Source: Intestinimonas sp.
Lineage (GTDB): Bacteria; Bacillota; Clostridia; Oscillospirales; Oscillospiraceae
Direction: 5' to 3'
Length of the DNA: 59,906 nucleotides
Assembly: GCF_026169115.1 (NCBI RefSeq)
Contig: NZ_JAPFEA010000005.1
Span: forward strand, 1-59,906
Shown: piece after piece, positions 24,962 to 33,279 of the stretch
Position numbering within the stretch: the first letter of the stretch is position 1
Layout of the letters: each line of letters begins with the position of its first letter
Notes under the pieces: model-generated
Databases searched by the model: none
What the model was told of the DNA's origin: nothing
Seen by the model: the letters and a program-made list of their open reading frames with translations, nothing else
Program-made: the position numbers and the translations under genes

Positions 24962-26371
24962 ATGGAAGAGAAAAAGACTGCCGGCGATCAGCGCCGGGAT
25001 GCGCTCCTGTACCGGCCCAAGAACGGCTGGGACCGGATCAGCGCCGCCCAGGAGGCGGAGCTGAAAAGCTACTGTGAGGACTATAAGAAGTTTCTGGACG
25101 CGAGCATGACCGAGCGGGAGGCGGTGGAGAGCGCCATCGCCATGGCCGAGGCCAAGGGCTTCAAGCCCTTCGTCCGGGGCATGGAGCTCAAGGCTGGCGA
25201 CAAGGTCTACCGCTCCAACCGGGGCAAGGCCATCATGCTGGCCGTGGTGGGGACCGAGTCCCTGGACCAGGGCGCCAACATCTGCGCCGCCCACATCGAC
25301 TCTCCCCGCCTGGACCTGAAGCCCAACCCCCTCTATGAGGAGGCCGAACTGGCCTTCCTCAAGACCCACTACTACGGTGGCATCAAGAAGTACCAGTGGG
25401 TGACCATCCCCCTGGAGCTCCACGGCGTGGTGGCCCTGAAGGACGGCTCCACCGTGAAGGTGGTGGTGGGTCCCGCCGCCGGCGATCCCATCTTCACCAT
25501 CGACGACCTGCTGCCCCACCTGGGCGCTGAGCAGTCCAAGAAGAGCATGGGCGAGGCCATCTCCGGTGAGAACCTCAATGTCCTCATCGGCAGCCGTCCC
25601 TTTGCCGGCGACGAGGGCTCTGACCGGGTGAAGCTGGCCGTCATGGACATCCTCAACCAGAAGTACGGCATCGTGGAGGAGGACTTCATCTCCGCCGAGC
25701 TGGAGGTGGTTCCCGCCTTCCGCGCCTCCGACGTGGGCTTTGACCGCTCCCTCATCGGCGCTTACGGCCACGACGACCGGGTCTGCGGCTACGCCGCCCT
25801 GGCCGGCCTGCTGGACCTGGAGGAGACCCCCGCCAAGACCGCCGTGTGCATGCTGGCGGACAAGGAGGAGATCGGCTCCGAGGGCGTCAGCGGCATGCAG
25901 TCCGCCGCCTTCGACACCTTTATGTCCGACCTGTGCGACAGCCAGAAGGTGCCCCTGAAGGCTTGCTATGAGAAGTCCTTCTGCCTCTCCGCCGACGTTA
26001 CCGCCGCCTATGACCCCAACTTCCCCGAGGTCTATGAAAAGCGCAACAGCGCCATGGTCAACTACGGCATCGGCCTGGCCAAGTACACCGGCGCCCGGGG
26101 CAAGTCCGGTTCCTCCGACGCCTCTGCCGAGGTGGTGGCCAAGATCCGGTCCGTGCTGGATGGGGCCGAGGTCGTGTGGCAGATGGCTGAGCTGGGCAAG
26201 GTGGACGCCGGCGGCGGCGGCACCGTGGCCTGCTATATGGCCAACCGGGACATCGACACCCTGGATGCCGGCGTGCCGGTGCTGAGCATGCACGCCCCCT
26301 TCGAGACCGTGTCCAAGCTGGACTGCTATATGACCTACGCGGCCATGAAGGCGGTCTATCGCTCCAAATAA
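24962..26371 (+). CDS. M18 family aminopeptidase
   Basis: Cytosolic, zinc-dependent aminopeptidase of 469 residues, usually a large dodecamer, trimming N-terminal acidic or hydrophobic residues from peptides. Metal and catalytic marks are CAAHIDSPRLDLKP (H-x-D), LADKEEIGSEGVSGMQS (Glu pair), SADVTAAYDPN, and the final LSMHAPFE histidine. AGGAGG precedes the ATG. It ends at a strong terminator and probably shares the coaE transcript. Confidence 0.93.
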   Translation: MEEKKTAGDQRRDALLYRPKNGWDRISAAQEAELKSYCEDYKKFLDASMTEREAVESAIAMAEAKGFKPFVRGMELKAGDKVYRSNRGKAIMLAVVGTESLDQGANICAAHIDSPRLDLKPNPLYEEAELAFLKTHYYGGIKKYQWVTIPLELHGVVALKDGSTVKVVVGPAAGDPIFTIDDLLPHLGAEQSKKSMGEAISGENLNVLIGSRPFAGDEGSDRVKLAVMDILNQKYGIVEEDFISAELEVVPAFRASDVGFDRSLIGAYGHDDRVCGYAALAGLLDLEETPAKTAVCMLADKEEIGSEGVSGMQSAAFDTFMSDLCDSQKVPLKACYEKSFCLSADVTAAYDPNFPEVYEKRNSAMVNYGIGLAKYTGARGKSGSSDASAEVVAKIRSVLDGAEVVWQMAELGKVDAGGGGTVACYMANRDIDTLDAGVPVLSMHAPFETVSKLDCYMTYAAMKAVYRSK

Positions 26372-26386
26372 GCGCCTGAACGACAA

Positions 26387-26421
26387 AAGCGCCGTTCCTG
26401 TCTGTGACAGGAACGGCGCTT
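26387..26421. terminator. Bidirectional terminator between the M18 peptidase and rarA
   Basis: A perfect 16-bp stem, AAGCGCCGTTCCTGTC with its complement, around TGT. A-rich sequence upstream and a CTTGC flank downstream suit convergent termination. Confidence 0.85.
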
Positions 26422-26435
26422 CTTGCGTCAGTCGC

Positions 26436-27707
26436 TCAGAAATCGGGCCCCTTGATCTCCTCCCAGTAGCGGCGGGCGGCCTGCTCCGCCTTGTTCTCCG
26501 CGTAGGTGTAGTACCGGGTGCCCAGGAGGCGGTCGGGGAGATACTGCTGACGGACCCAGTGGTGGGGGAAGTCGTGGGGGTAGAGATAGCCCTGCTCCCG
26601 CTCCATACCGGCAGAGTCGGCATGCTTGTTCTGGAGGTGCCGGGGGTAGTCCCCGGTCTTGCCCGCCCGGACATCGGCCAGGGCGGCGTCAAAGGCGATG
26701 TGGGCGGAGTTGGACTTGGGGCTGGTGGCCATGAGCACCGCCGCATCCCCCAGGGGGATGCGGGCCTCGGGGAGTCCCAGCATGTTGGCGGCGTCCACAC
26801 AGGCCTTGACGATGGGGATGATCTGGGGGTAGGCCAGACCGATATCCTCACAGGCGATGACCATGAGCCGCCGGCAGGCAGAGATCAGGTCGCCCGCCTC
26901 CAGCAGCCGGGCCAGGTAGTGGCAGGCGGCGTCGGGGTCAGAGCCCCGGATGGATTTTTGCAGGGCGGAGAGGATGTCGTAGTGGTCCTCGCCCTCCCGG
27001 TCATACCGCATGGCGGAGCGCTGGGCCACCACCTGGGCGTCGGACAGGGTCACCCGCAGCACGCCATTCTCCCGCCGTGCGGTGTTCATCAGGAGCTCCA
27101 CCGCGTTCATGGCTTTGCGCACGTCGCCGCCACAGGCCGAGGCGATGGACTCCCGGACCCCGTCCTCACAGGAGAGCTCCGCCCCCAGCCGGTCCGCCAT
27201 GATGGCCATGCCCCGATCAATGGCGGGAAGGATGTCGGCGGGCTCCACCGGCTTGAACTCAAAGACAGTGGACCGGCTGAGCACGGCGTTGTAGACGTAA
27301 AAGTAGGGGTTCTCCGTAGTGGAGGCGATGAGGGTGACGTCCCCCTTCTCAATGACCTCCAGCAGGGACTGCTGCTGCTTCTTGTTGAAGTACTGGATCT
27401 CGTCCAGGTAGAGGAGAATGCCGTTGGGGGCCAGCATGGTGCCCACGTCGGAGAGCACATCCTTCACGTCGGAAAGGGAACCGGTGGTGGCGTTGATCCG
27501 CCGCAGGGTCCGGTTGGTCCGGGCGGCGATGAGGTTAGCCACGGTGGTCTTGCCGGTGCCGGAGGGGCCGTAGAAGACCAGGTTGGGGATGTTCCCGCTC
27601 TCGATGATCCGCCGCAGCAGTCCATCCGGGCCCAGAATGTGCCGCTGGCCCACCACCTCGTCCAGGCTGGTGGGGCGGATTTCGTCCGCCAAAGGCCGGT
27701 ACGCCAT
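26436..27707 (-). CDS. rarA: Replication-associated recombination ATPase RarA/MgsA
   Basis: AAA+ clamp-loader-like ATPase that acts at stalled replication forks. It has 423 residues. The N-terminus is ADEIRPTSLDEVVGQRHIL, Walker A is FYGPSGTGKTT, Walker B is LLYLDEIQYFNKKQQ, sensor 1 is TLIASTTENPYFYV. The C-terminal tetramer domain has HYDILSALQKSIRGSDPDAA and ACEDIGLAYPQ, which are RarA hallmarks. The ATG at 27707 follows GGGAGGTC; a few in-frame codons upstream include the ribosome binding site. Confidence 0.95.
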   Translation of the reverse strand: MAYRPLADEIRPTSLDEVVGQRHILGPDGLLRRIIESGNIPNLVFYGPSGTGKTTVANLIAARTNRTLRRINATTGSLSDVKDVLSDVGTMLAPNGILLYLDEIQYFNKKQQQSLLEVIEKGDVTLIASTTENPYFYVYNAVLSRSTVFEFKPVEPADILPAIDRGMAIMADRLGAELSCEDGVRESIASACGGDVRKAMNAVELLMNTARRENGVLRVTLSDAQVVAQRSAMRYDREGEDHYDILSALQKSIRGSDPDAACHYLARLLEAGDLISACRRLMVIACEDIGLAYPQIIPIVKACVDAANMLGLPEARIPLGDAAVLMATSPKSNSAHIAFDAALADVRAGKTGDYPRHLQNKHADSAGMEREQGYLYPHDFPHHWVRQQYLPDRLLGTRYYTYAENKAEQAARRYWEEIKGPDF

Positions 27708-27757
27708 AAAAAGACCTCCCAAAAAGAAAGAATAGAGAGGATAGAAGTGTCCCCTCT

Positions 27758-27786
27758 ATTCTAACAGATGTTCGAGTCGGCGTAAA
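27758..27786 (-). promoter_or_regulatory. Sigma-A promoter of rarA with overlapping dyad
   Basis: On the minus strand, TTTACG (27781-27786) and TAGAAT (27758-27763) are 17 bases apart. A perfect 9-bp inverted repeat, AGAATAGAG (27729-27737) and CTCTATTCT (27754-27762), overlaps the -10 box and the start of the leader. The repeat could be an operator or a leader hairpin. Confidence 0.7.
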
Positions 27787-27790
27787 GTCC

Positions 27791-28723
27791 TTAGAGAAAA
27801 TCTGTCTCCAGCCCGGTTTTGCGGCAGCCCTCCGGGGCGTAGCGCCAGTGGCCCAGACGGCCGTCGGTGACGAAGTAGGTGAGGGGCGGCGGCGCAGACT
27901 CCGGGGGCAGCCGGTCAATGACCAGGAGCTTGATCTTCATGCGCTCCGGGAGGATGGCCTTGAGGTAGACGGAGACCCGGTCCCCCTCCTGCAGGTCTTC
28001 CCGGGGCTCGGCCAGGCCGGACAGATTGGGAAAGAGCTCCACGAAGACGCCGTAGTCCTTGATGCCGCGGACCCAGCCCGTTACCGTCATACCGGGGGAG
28101 AGACGGCGGGCGTTTTCCTCCCAGGTGCCCAGCAGCTCCCGGTGGGTGAGCCGCACCCGACCCAGGGCGGGGTCGGTGTCCACCACGGCGGCGAAGATCT
28201 CCTGCCCTGCGGAGAAGCGGCAGGCGGGGTGGGGGATGCGGGAGACCGAAATCTGTTCGATTCCGATCATGGACACCAGACCGCAGCCCATGTCCACAAA
28301 GGCCCCGAAGGGCTCCAGGTGGGTGACGGTGCAGGGAATGACCATGCCGGGGCGGAGCCGGGACAGGAGGCCCTCCCGGGCCAGGAGCTGAGCCCGGCGG
28401 CGGGAGAGAAGGAGCCGGGGACCGTCAGGTCCTTCCGTGACCCGGTCCACCAGGAAGCACACTGGCTTTCCCACCCGGGAGAGGATAGCAATGTCCCGGA
28501 CGGTCCCCTCGGACACGCCGAGCGCCGTCTCCGCCCGGGGAATAACGCCGAGAAAAGGCCCCAGGGAGACCGTGAGGTCGTGCTCCGGGGAGCAGGAGAG
28601 GGCCATGCCCTCCAGGATCTGGTTCCGGTCCAGGGCGGAGAGCAGCCCGCGCAAGGAGGCGCAGGCGGTACGGTTTTCCGGCGTCTCCAGACGCCTGCCC
28701 TCGGGAAGAAAATAGCTGAGCAT
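27791..28723 (-). CDS. S1-domain RNA-binding protein
   Basis: Protein of 310 residues with at least two S1/OB-fold RNA-binding domains: GMVIPCTVTHLEPFGAFVDM near residue 125 and GMTVTGWVRGIKDYGVFVEL near 210, plus a probable degenerate N-terminal copy. It resembles the short, S1-like proteins that Clostridia carry in place of full-length ribosomal protein S1 and is likely to touch mRNA or the ribosome. AAAGGA lies directly before an in-frame ATG at 28732, so the ATG at 28723, nine bases away, is the better start. It diverges from the DUF951 gene. Confidence 0.85.
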   Translation of the reverse strand: MLSYFLPEGRRLETPENRTACASLRGLLSALDRNQILEGMALSCSPEHDLTVSLGPFLGVIPRAETALGVSEGTVRDIAILSRVGKPVCFLVDRVTEGPDGPRLLLSRRRAQLLAREGLLSRLRPGMVIPCTVTHLEPFGAFVDMGCGLVSMIGIEQISVSRIPHPACRFSAGQEIFAAVVDTDPALGRVRLTHRELLGTWEENARRLSPGMTVTGWVRGIKDYGVFVELFPNLSGLAEPREDLQEGDRVSVYLKAILPERMKIKLLVIDRLPPESAPPPLTYFVTDGRLGHWRYAPEGCRKTGLETDFL

Positions 28724-28791
28724 CCCGATCATTCCTTTCTGTGGTCCCGTTTTTTGCGGATATGCCACTATATGCGCCGGGAAAGCCGGAA

Positions 28792-28820
28792 TTGACAGAA
28801 GGGACGGGGGAACTTATAAT
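28792..28820 (+). promoter_or_regulatory. Perfect-consensus sigma-A promoter
   Basis: TTGACA (28792-28797), a 17-base spacer and TATAAT (28815-28820), an exact match to consensus. It lies 26 bases before the DUF951 start and should drive DUF951-hisC-radical SAM strongly. Confidence 0.92.
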
Positions 28821-28846
28821 GGGGTAATCAAAAGGAGGGGCCGACG

Positions 28847-29038
28847 ATGGATGTGCGTCTTGGAGACGTTTTGGAGATGAAAAAGCAGCACCCCTGCGGC
28901 AGTAAGACGTGGCTGGTGCTGCGGGTGGGGATGGACTTCCGGCTCCGCTGCCAGGGCTGCGGCCACGAGGTCATGCTGCCCCGGAGCAAGGCGGAGAAGA
29001 ACATCAAAAAGATCCTGCGGGAGGAGGGGCAGCCGTGA
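28847..29038 (+). CDS. DUF951 family small protein
   Basis: A 63-residue protein of the DUF951 family, common in Firmicutes and often beside GTPase or ribosome genes. The body is GDVLEMKKQHPCGSKTWLVL then RVGMDFRLRCQGCGHEVML. The CQGC pair with the upstream Cys may bind a metal, and the basic tail KAEKNIKKIL suggests nucleic acid contact. AAAGGAGG precedes the ATG. The stop overlaps the hisC GTG start (GTGA). The function is not known. Confidence 0.88.
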   Translation: MDVRLGDVLEMKKQHPCGSKTWLVLRVGMDFRLRCQGCGHEVMLPRSKAEKNIKKILREEGQP

Positions 29039-30105
29039 AAAGATATTGGAGCCGCCGCATCCGGGACATGGTCCCCTATGTGCCCGGGGAGCAGCCCAGG
29101 GACCGGGTCTTTATCAAGCTCAATACCAATGAGAACCCCTATCCGCCGTCCCCGGCGGCCCTGGCGGCTCTGCGGGAGGCGGCAGACGAAGGGCTGCGGC
29201 TCTACCCCGACCCGGAGTGTACCCAGCTTCGCACGGCCATCGCCGCCGCCCACGGCCTTGCCCCGGAGCAGGTCTTTGCGGGCAACGGCTCCGATGAGGT
29301 GCTGGCCTTCTGCTTCCAGGCATTCTTTGACCCGGACCGGCCGGTCTGCTTTGCGGATATCACCTACACGTTCTACGCCGTTTACGCCGAATATTTCGGA
29401 CTGACGGCCAGACTCATCCCGCTGGAGGCGGACTTTTCCCTGCCGGTGGGCCCCTTCTGCACCGGGGACAACGGCGGTGTGGTGGTGGCCAACCCCAACG
29501 CCCCCACGGGTCTGGAGGTGGCGCAGAAAGACCTGGTCCGCATCCTGGAGGCCAACCCGCAGGCGGTGGTCCTGGTGGACGAAGCCTACATCGACTTTGG
29601 CGGGACCTCTGCCGACACCCTGGTGGACCGGTATCACAACCTGGTGGTGGTGCGCACCCTCTCCAAGGGCCACGGCCTGGCCGGCCTGCGGGTGGGCTAC
29701 GCGCTGGGACACCCTGATCTGATGGCCGCCCTCCGCTGCGTCCGGGATTCCATCAACTCCTATACGGTGGACCGGGCGGCCCAGGCGGCGGCGGCTGCCG
29801 CCATCGCCGATGCGGATTACTTTGAAGCCCAGGCGGCTAAGGTGATGGCTACGCGGGCGCGTTCGGCGGCGGAGCTGCGGGCGCTGGGCTTCGAGGTCAC
29901 CGACTCCAAGGCGAACTTTCTGTTTGTTCATCACCCCAAGGCTGACGCCAAGGCCCTGCTGGATGGTCTGCGGCAGCGGGGCATCCTGGTGCGCTGGTTT
30001 GACCGGCCCAGGATCTCCGACTACCTGCGCATCACGGTGGGCACCGATGAAGAGATGACTGCCCTCTGCAAAGCCATGAAAGAACTGATGGAGGAATACC
30101 GATGA
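29035..30105 (+). CDS. hisC: Histidinol-phosphate aminotransferase family
   Basis: PLP fold-type I aminotransferase of 356 residues that makes histidinol phosphate from imidazole acetol phosphate. Motifs are KLNTNENPYPPSPAA, FAGNGSDEVLAF, NPNAPTGLEV, DEAYIDFGG and the PLP lysine TLSKGHGLAGLRVGY. The GTG start follows GAGGAGGGG and overlaps the DUF951 stop. The rest of the histidine operon is not nearby, so it may act in histidine synthesis or on a related amino acid. It is distinct from the cobD gene at 42.7 kb. Confidence 0.9.
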   Translation: MKRYWSRRIRDMVPYVPGEQPRDRVFIKLNTNENPYPPSPAALAALREAADEGLRLYPDPECTQLRTAIAAAHGLAPEQVFAGNGSDEVLAFCFQAFFDPDRPVCFADITYTFYAVYAEYFGLTARLIPLEADFSLPVGPFCTGDNGGVVVANPNAPTGLEVAQKDLVRILEANPQAVVLVDEAYIDFGGTSADTLVDRYHNLVVVRTLSKGHGLAGLRVGYALGHPDLMAALRCVRDSINSYTVDRAAQAAAAAAIADADYFEAQAAKVMATRARSAAELRALGFEVTDSKANFLFVHHPKADAKALLDGLRQRGILVRWFDRPRISDYLRITVGTDEEMTALCKAMKELMEEYR

Positions 30106-30971
30106 GATATGAAGGCGATATTTACCGGCCCCCAGGAGAGTGGAAGAGCTATCTGCTCCAGACCACGGTGGGCTGCTCCAACAACACCTGCACCTTCTGC
30201 AACATGTACCGGGATAAGAAATTCCATATCCGGCCCATGGCCGATATCCTGGAGGACATCCGCATGGCCAAAGCCTATTACGGCGATGTGCAGCGGGTCT
30301 TCCTCTGCGACGGCGACGCCATCATTATGCGCACCGATGATCTGCTCACCATTTTGGACACCCTCTATGCCACCTTCCCCTCGCTGGAAAAGGTGACCAC
30401 CTACGCCGGCCCCAGGAGCACCCTGACCAAGACGCCGGAGGAGCTGCGGCTCCTGCGGGAGCACGGTCTTGCCCGGGCCTATCTGGGGGTGGAGACCGGG
30501 AGCGACGCCCTCCTGCGGAAGGTAAAAAAGGGGGTGGACGCCCGTCAGATGCTGGAGGCGGGGGTCCGGCTCCGGGAGGCGGGGATGGACCTGTGGGTCA
30601 TGGTCCTGCTGGGCCTGGGCGGCAGCGGGGGCAGTGAGGGCCACATCCTGGACACCGCCGCCATGATGAACGAGATGAAGCCCCGGCATCTCTCCGCCCT
30701 CACCCTGACCCTCTATCCGGGAACGGAGCTCTATGACGACTTCCAGGCGGGGAAATTCCAGCCCATCACGCCTGTGGAGAGTCTGCGGGAGGTCCGTCTT
30801 CTCCTGGAAAAGCTGGAGGTGGCCCCCCTCCACTTCACCTGCGACCACGCCTCCAACTATGTGCCGCTGAAGGGGAGCCTGCCGGAGGACAGGGAGCGAT
30901 TCCTGAGGCAGCTGGACCGCGCCCTGGAGAGCGGCGCCGGGATGCGCCCTGAGTGGAGCCGGGGATTTTGA
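30102..30971 (+). CDS. Radical SAM protein
   Basis: Radical S-adenosylmethionine enzyme of 289 residues. The cluster-binding stretch is TVGCSNNTCTFCNMYRDKKF, with the three Cys near positions 25-34. LYLGVETGSD-like AYLGVETGSDALLRKVKKG and the glycine-rich VLLGLGGSGGSE follow and fit an Elp3/MiaB/HemN-type core. The family is widespread in anaerobes, with unproven reactions. The ATG overlaps the hisC stop as ATGA. It precedes the cobalamin operon but has no cobalamin-binding domain and is separated from it by a promoter, so a link is not implied. Confidence 0.88.
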   Translation: MRYEGDIYRPPGEWKSYLLQTTVGCSNNTCTFCNMYRDKKFHIRPMADILEDIRMAKAYYGDVQRVFLCDGDAIIMRTDDLLTILDTLYATFPSLEKVTTYAGPRSTLTKTPEELRLLREHGLARAYLGVETGSDALLRKVKKGVDARQMLEAGVRLREAGMDLWVMVLLGLGGSGGSEGHILDTAAMMNEMKPRHLSALTLTLYPGTELYDDFQAGKFQPITPVESLREVRLLLEKLEVAPLHFTCDHASNYVPLKGSLPEDRERFLRQLDRALESGAGMRPEWSRGF

Positions 30972-31001
30972 GGAGAACGTGGGGGGAACGGAAAGTATTC
31001 C

Positions 31002-31030
31002 TTTACTTCCTATGGCAAAGTTGCTATAAT
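31002..31030 (+). promoter_or_regulatory. Sigma-A promoter of the cobalamin operon
   Basis: TTTACT (31002-31007), a 17-base spacer, and a perfect TATAAT (31025-31030). It lies upstream of the riboswitch, so the leader would be about 330 bases. Confidence 0.85.
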
Positions 31031-31084
31031 ATATCTGTTAGGCCGGTCTGCGGGAAGGCGGCGGCCTGCATACAATCTGATACT

Positions 31085-31262
31085 CATCCGCACAGGTGCA
31101 GCGACGCAGCTGCTGAAAAGGGAAGTCCGGTGCAAGACCGGCGCAGTCTTACCTCTACTGTAAGCGTGGACGAGGGCGTGAACACCCATTGGCCGGAGGA
31201 CGGCTGAGAAGGGACGCCCGAGGAGGAAGCGCAAGCCAGGAGACCTGCCGTGCGGAGCGATC
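31085..31262 (+). ncRNA. Cobalamin riboswitch (operon leader)
   Basis: Adenosylcobalamin-type riboswitch. The conserved core is visible: AAGGGAAGTCCGGTGCAAG, then CCGGCGCAG, then CTACTGTAAGCG, and the B12 box AGCCAGGAGACCTGCC at 31234-31249. It is followed by an intrinsic terminator before cbiD. With cofactor bound, the terminator should form and shut off the operon; this mechanism is established for the class and inferred here. Confidence 0.93.
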
Positions 31263-31302
31263 GTGTTGCTCTTAGGTGGAGAGGACCAGACCGGCGCCGT
31301 TG

Positions 31303-31337
31303 ATGGGCCCTTTCCCCAGAGGAAAGGGCCCATTTTA
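31303..31337 (+). terminator. Riboswitch-controlled intrinsic terminator
   Basis: ATGGGCCCTTTCC and GGAAAGGGCCCAT form a 13-bp stem around CCAGA, followed by TTTTAT. It lies 29 bases before the cbiD TTG start, the usual place for a cobalamin-switch expression platform. Confidence 0.85.
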
Positions 31338-31365
31338 TGGTTTCAGGAGCCGGGAGGCGGATGTT

Positions 31366-32508
31366 TTGAGCGCGTTGGAACACTATATTTCCGTGGGGCG
31401 GGACCGGCTGCGGTGCGGCTACACCACCGGCACCTGCGCGGCGGCGGCGGCCCGTGGGGCGGCGGAGCTGCTCCTGACCGGGAAGCTCCCCCCGGCGGTG
31501 CGCATCGACACCCCGGCGGGCATCCCGGTGGAGGTCGAGCTGCTCCAGCCCTCCTCCGGGCCGGGCTGGGCCGCCTGCGCCGTGCGGAAGGACGGCGGGG
31601 ATGACCCCGACGCCACCCATGGCACCCTCATCTTTGCCCGGGCAGAGCGCCGGGAGGTTCCGGGCGTCGACATCGACGGCGGGGAGGGGGTGGGCCGGGT
31701 CACCCGGCCCGGCCTGGACCAGCCGGTGGGGGCCGCCGCCATCAACCGCGTTCCCCGGCAGATGATCGCGGCCCAGGCCGCCCAGGCCCTTTCCGCCCAC
31801 GGCTGCGACGGCGGGCTGCGGGTGGTCATCTCGGTCCCCGAGGGGGAGCGGCTGGCCGCCAAGACCTTCAACCCCCGGCTGGGCATCGTGGGGGGCATCT
31901 CCATCCTGGGGACCTCCGGCATCGTCCGGCCCATGAGCGAGGCCGCCCTCATCGACTCCCTCCGGCTGGAGGAGGACATGCTCGCTGCTGCCGGGGCGGC
32001 GGACATCGTGGTCACCCCCGGCAACTACGGAGAGACCTTTGCACGGGAGGTGCTGGGCCTGGGGCTCGACCACTGGTGTACCTGCTCCAATTACATCGGC
32101 GAGGCCATCGACCACGCCGCCGGCCTGGGCTTTCGGAGCCTGCTGCTGGTGGGCCATGTGGGCAAGCTGTGCAAGGTGGCCGCCGGCGTGATGAATACCC
32201 ACTCCCGAGTGGCCGACAGCCGTCGGGAGACCCTGTGTACCCACGCCGCCCTGTGCGGCGGAGACCGGGAGACGGTGGAGGAGCTCTACCGGACCATCAC
32301 CACCGACGACGCGGTGGAGCTCCTGGACAGGGCCGGACTGCGGGAGACCGTCATGGTCTCCCTGACCCGGGCCATGGACGAACAGCTCAAACGCCGGGCG
32401 GGGGAGGGGATGGAGATCGAGGCCATCTTCTTCTCCAACCGCTATGGAATTCTTGGAAAGACGGCGGGCGCTCACCGGCTCGCCGCCCGCCACCCCATCT
32501 CATCTTGA
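31366..32508 (+). CDS. cbiD: Cobalt-precorrin-5B (C1)-methyltransferase
   Basis: SAM-dependent methyltransferase of the anaerobic corrin pathway that methylates C1 of cobalt-precorrin-5B. The N-terminal RCGYTTGTCAAAAARGAA is the CbiD hallmark, with VTRPGLDQPVGAAAINRVPR following. The product is 380 residues. The best start is TTG 31366, eight bases after GGGAGG; the frame is open upstream through the terminator hairpin, which is implausible coding. It is the first gene after the riboswitch. Confidence 0.94.
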   Translation: MSALEHYISVGRDRLRCGYTTGTCAAAAARGAAELLLTGKLPPAVRIDTPAGIPVEVELLQPSSGPGWAACAVRKDGGDDPDATHGTLIFARAERREVPGVDIDGGEGVGRVTRPGLDQPVGAAAINRVPRQMIAAQAAQALSAHGCDGGLRVVISVPEGERLAAKTFNPRLGIVGGISILGTSGIVRPMSEAALIDSLRLEEDMLAAAGAADIVVTPGNYGETFAREVLGLGLDHWCTCSNYIGEAIDHAAGLGFRSLLLVGHVGKLCKVAAGVMNTHSRVADSRRETLCTHAALCGGDRETVEELYRTITTDDAVELLDRAGLRETVMVSLTRAMDEQLKRRAGEGMEIEAIFFSNRYGILGKTAGAHRLAARHPISS

Positions 32509-32523
32509 AAGGAAGTCGTGACC

Positions 32524-33279
32524 ATGATCCACTTTATCGGCGCGGGCCCCGGGGCCGCTGACCTCATCACTGTGCGGGGCGCCAGGCTCCTGGGGGAGGC
32601 CGACGTCATCATCTACGCAGGGAGTCTGGTAAACCCCGCCCTGCTGGACTACAAAAAGGAGGGCTGCGTGGTCTATGACAGCGCCTCCATGACCCTGGAG
32701 GCCGTCATCGACGTCATGAAGGATGCCGAGGCCAAGGGCTGGGATACCGTCCGCCTCCACACCGGCGACCCCTCCCTCTACGGTGCCATCCGGGAACAGA
32801 TGGACCTGCTGGACGAGCTGGGCCTTTCCTATGACGTGACCCCCGGCGTCTCCTCCTTCTCCGGAGCCGCCGCCGCCCTGGAGGCCGAATACACCCTGCC
32901 CGACGTGTCCCAGAGCGTCATCATCACCCGCATGGCGGGCCGTACGCCGGTGCCCGAGGGAGAGAAGCTCTCCAAGATGGCCTCCCACAGCTGCACCATG
33001 GTCCTCTTCCTCTCCACGGGCCTTTTGGAGGAGGTGGAGCGGGAGCTGATGGAGGGCGGCTACGCCCCCGATACCCCCGCCGCCATCGTCTACAAGGCCA
33101 CCTGGCCGGAGCAGGCGGTCTACCGCTGCACCGTGTCCACCCTGGCCGCCACTGCCAAGGAGCACCACGTCACCAAGACAGCCCTCATCACCGTAGGCGG
33201 CTTCCTGGGGGACAAATATGACCGCTCCAAGCTCTATGATCCCGCCTTTACCCACGGCTATCGGGAGGCCAGCAAGTGA
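32524..33279 (+). CDS. cbiF: Cobalt-precorrin-4 (C11)-methyltransferase
   Basis: SAM-dependent uroporphyrin-type methyltransferase acting at C11. MIHFIGAGPGAADLITVRGA opens the protein, and LHTGDPSLYGAIREQ and YDVTPGVSSFSGAAAAL are CbiF/CobM signatures. The 251 residues match the family. ATG 32524 is eight bases after GAAAGGAAG; GTG 32518 is possible. The stop overlaps the cbiG GTG start. Confidence 0.95.
   Translation: MIHFIGAGPGAADLITVRGARLLGEADVIIYAGSLVNPALLDYKKEGCVVYDSASMTLEAVIDVMKDAEAKGWDTVRLHTGDPSLYGAIREQMDLLDELGLSYDVTPGVSSFSGAAAALEAEYTLPDVSQSVIITRMAGRTPVPEGEKLSKMASHSCTMVLFLSTGLLEEVERELMEGGYAPDTPAAIVYKATWPEQAVYRCTVSTLAATAKEHHVTKTALITVGGFLGDKYDRSKLYDPAFTHGYREASK

Noticed and set aside
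30102..30971. Radical SAM protein as a cobalamin pathway enzyme
   Set aside because: It shares the DUF951-hisC transcript, is separated from cbiD by a promoter and riboswitch, and has no cobalamin-binding or known corrin-pathway motif.
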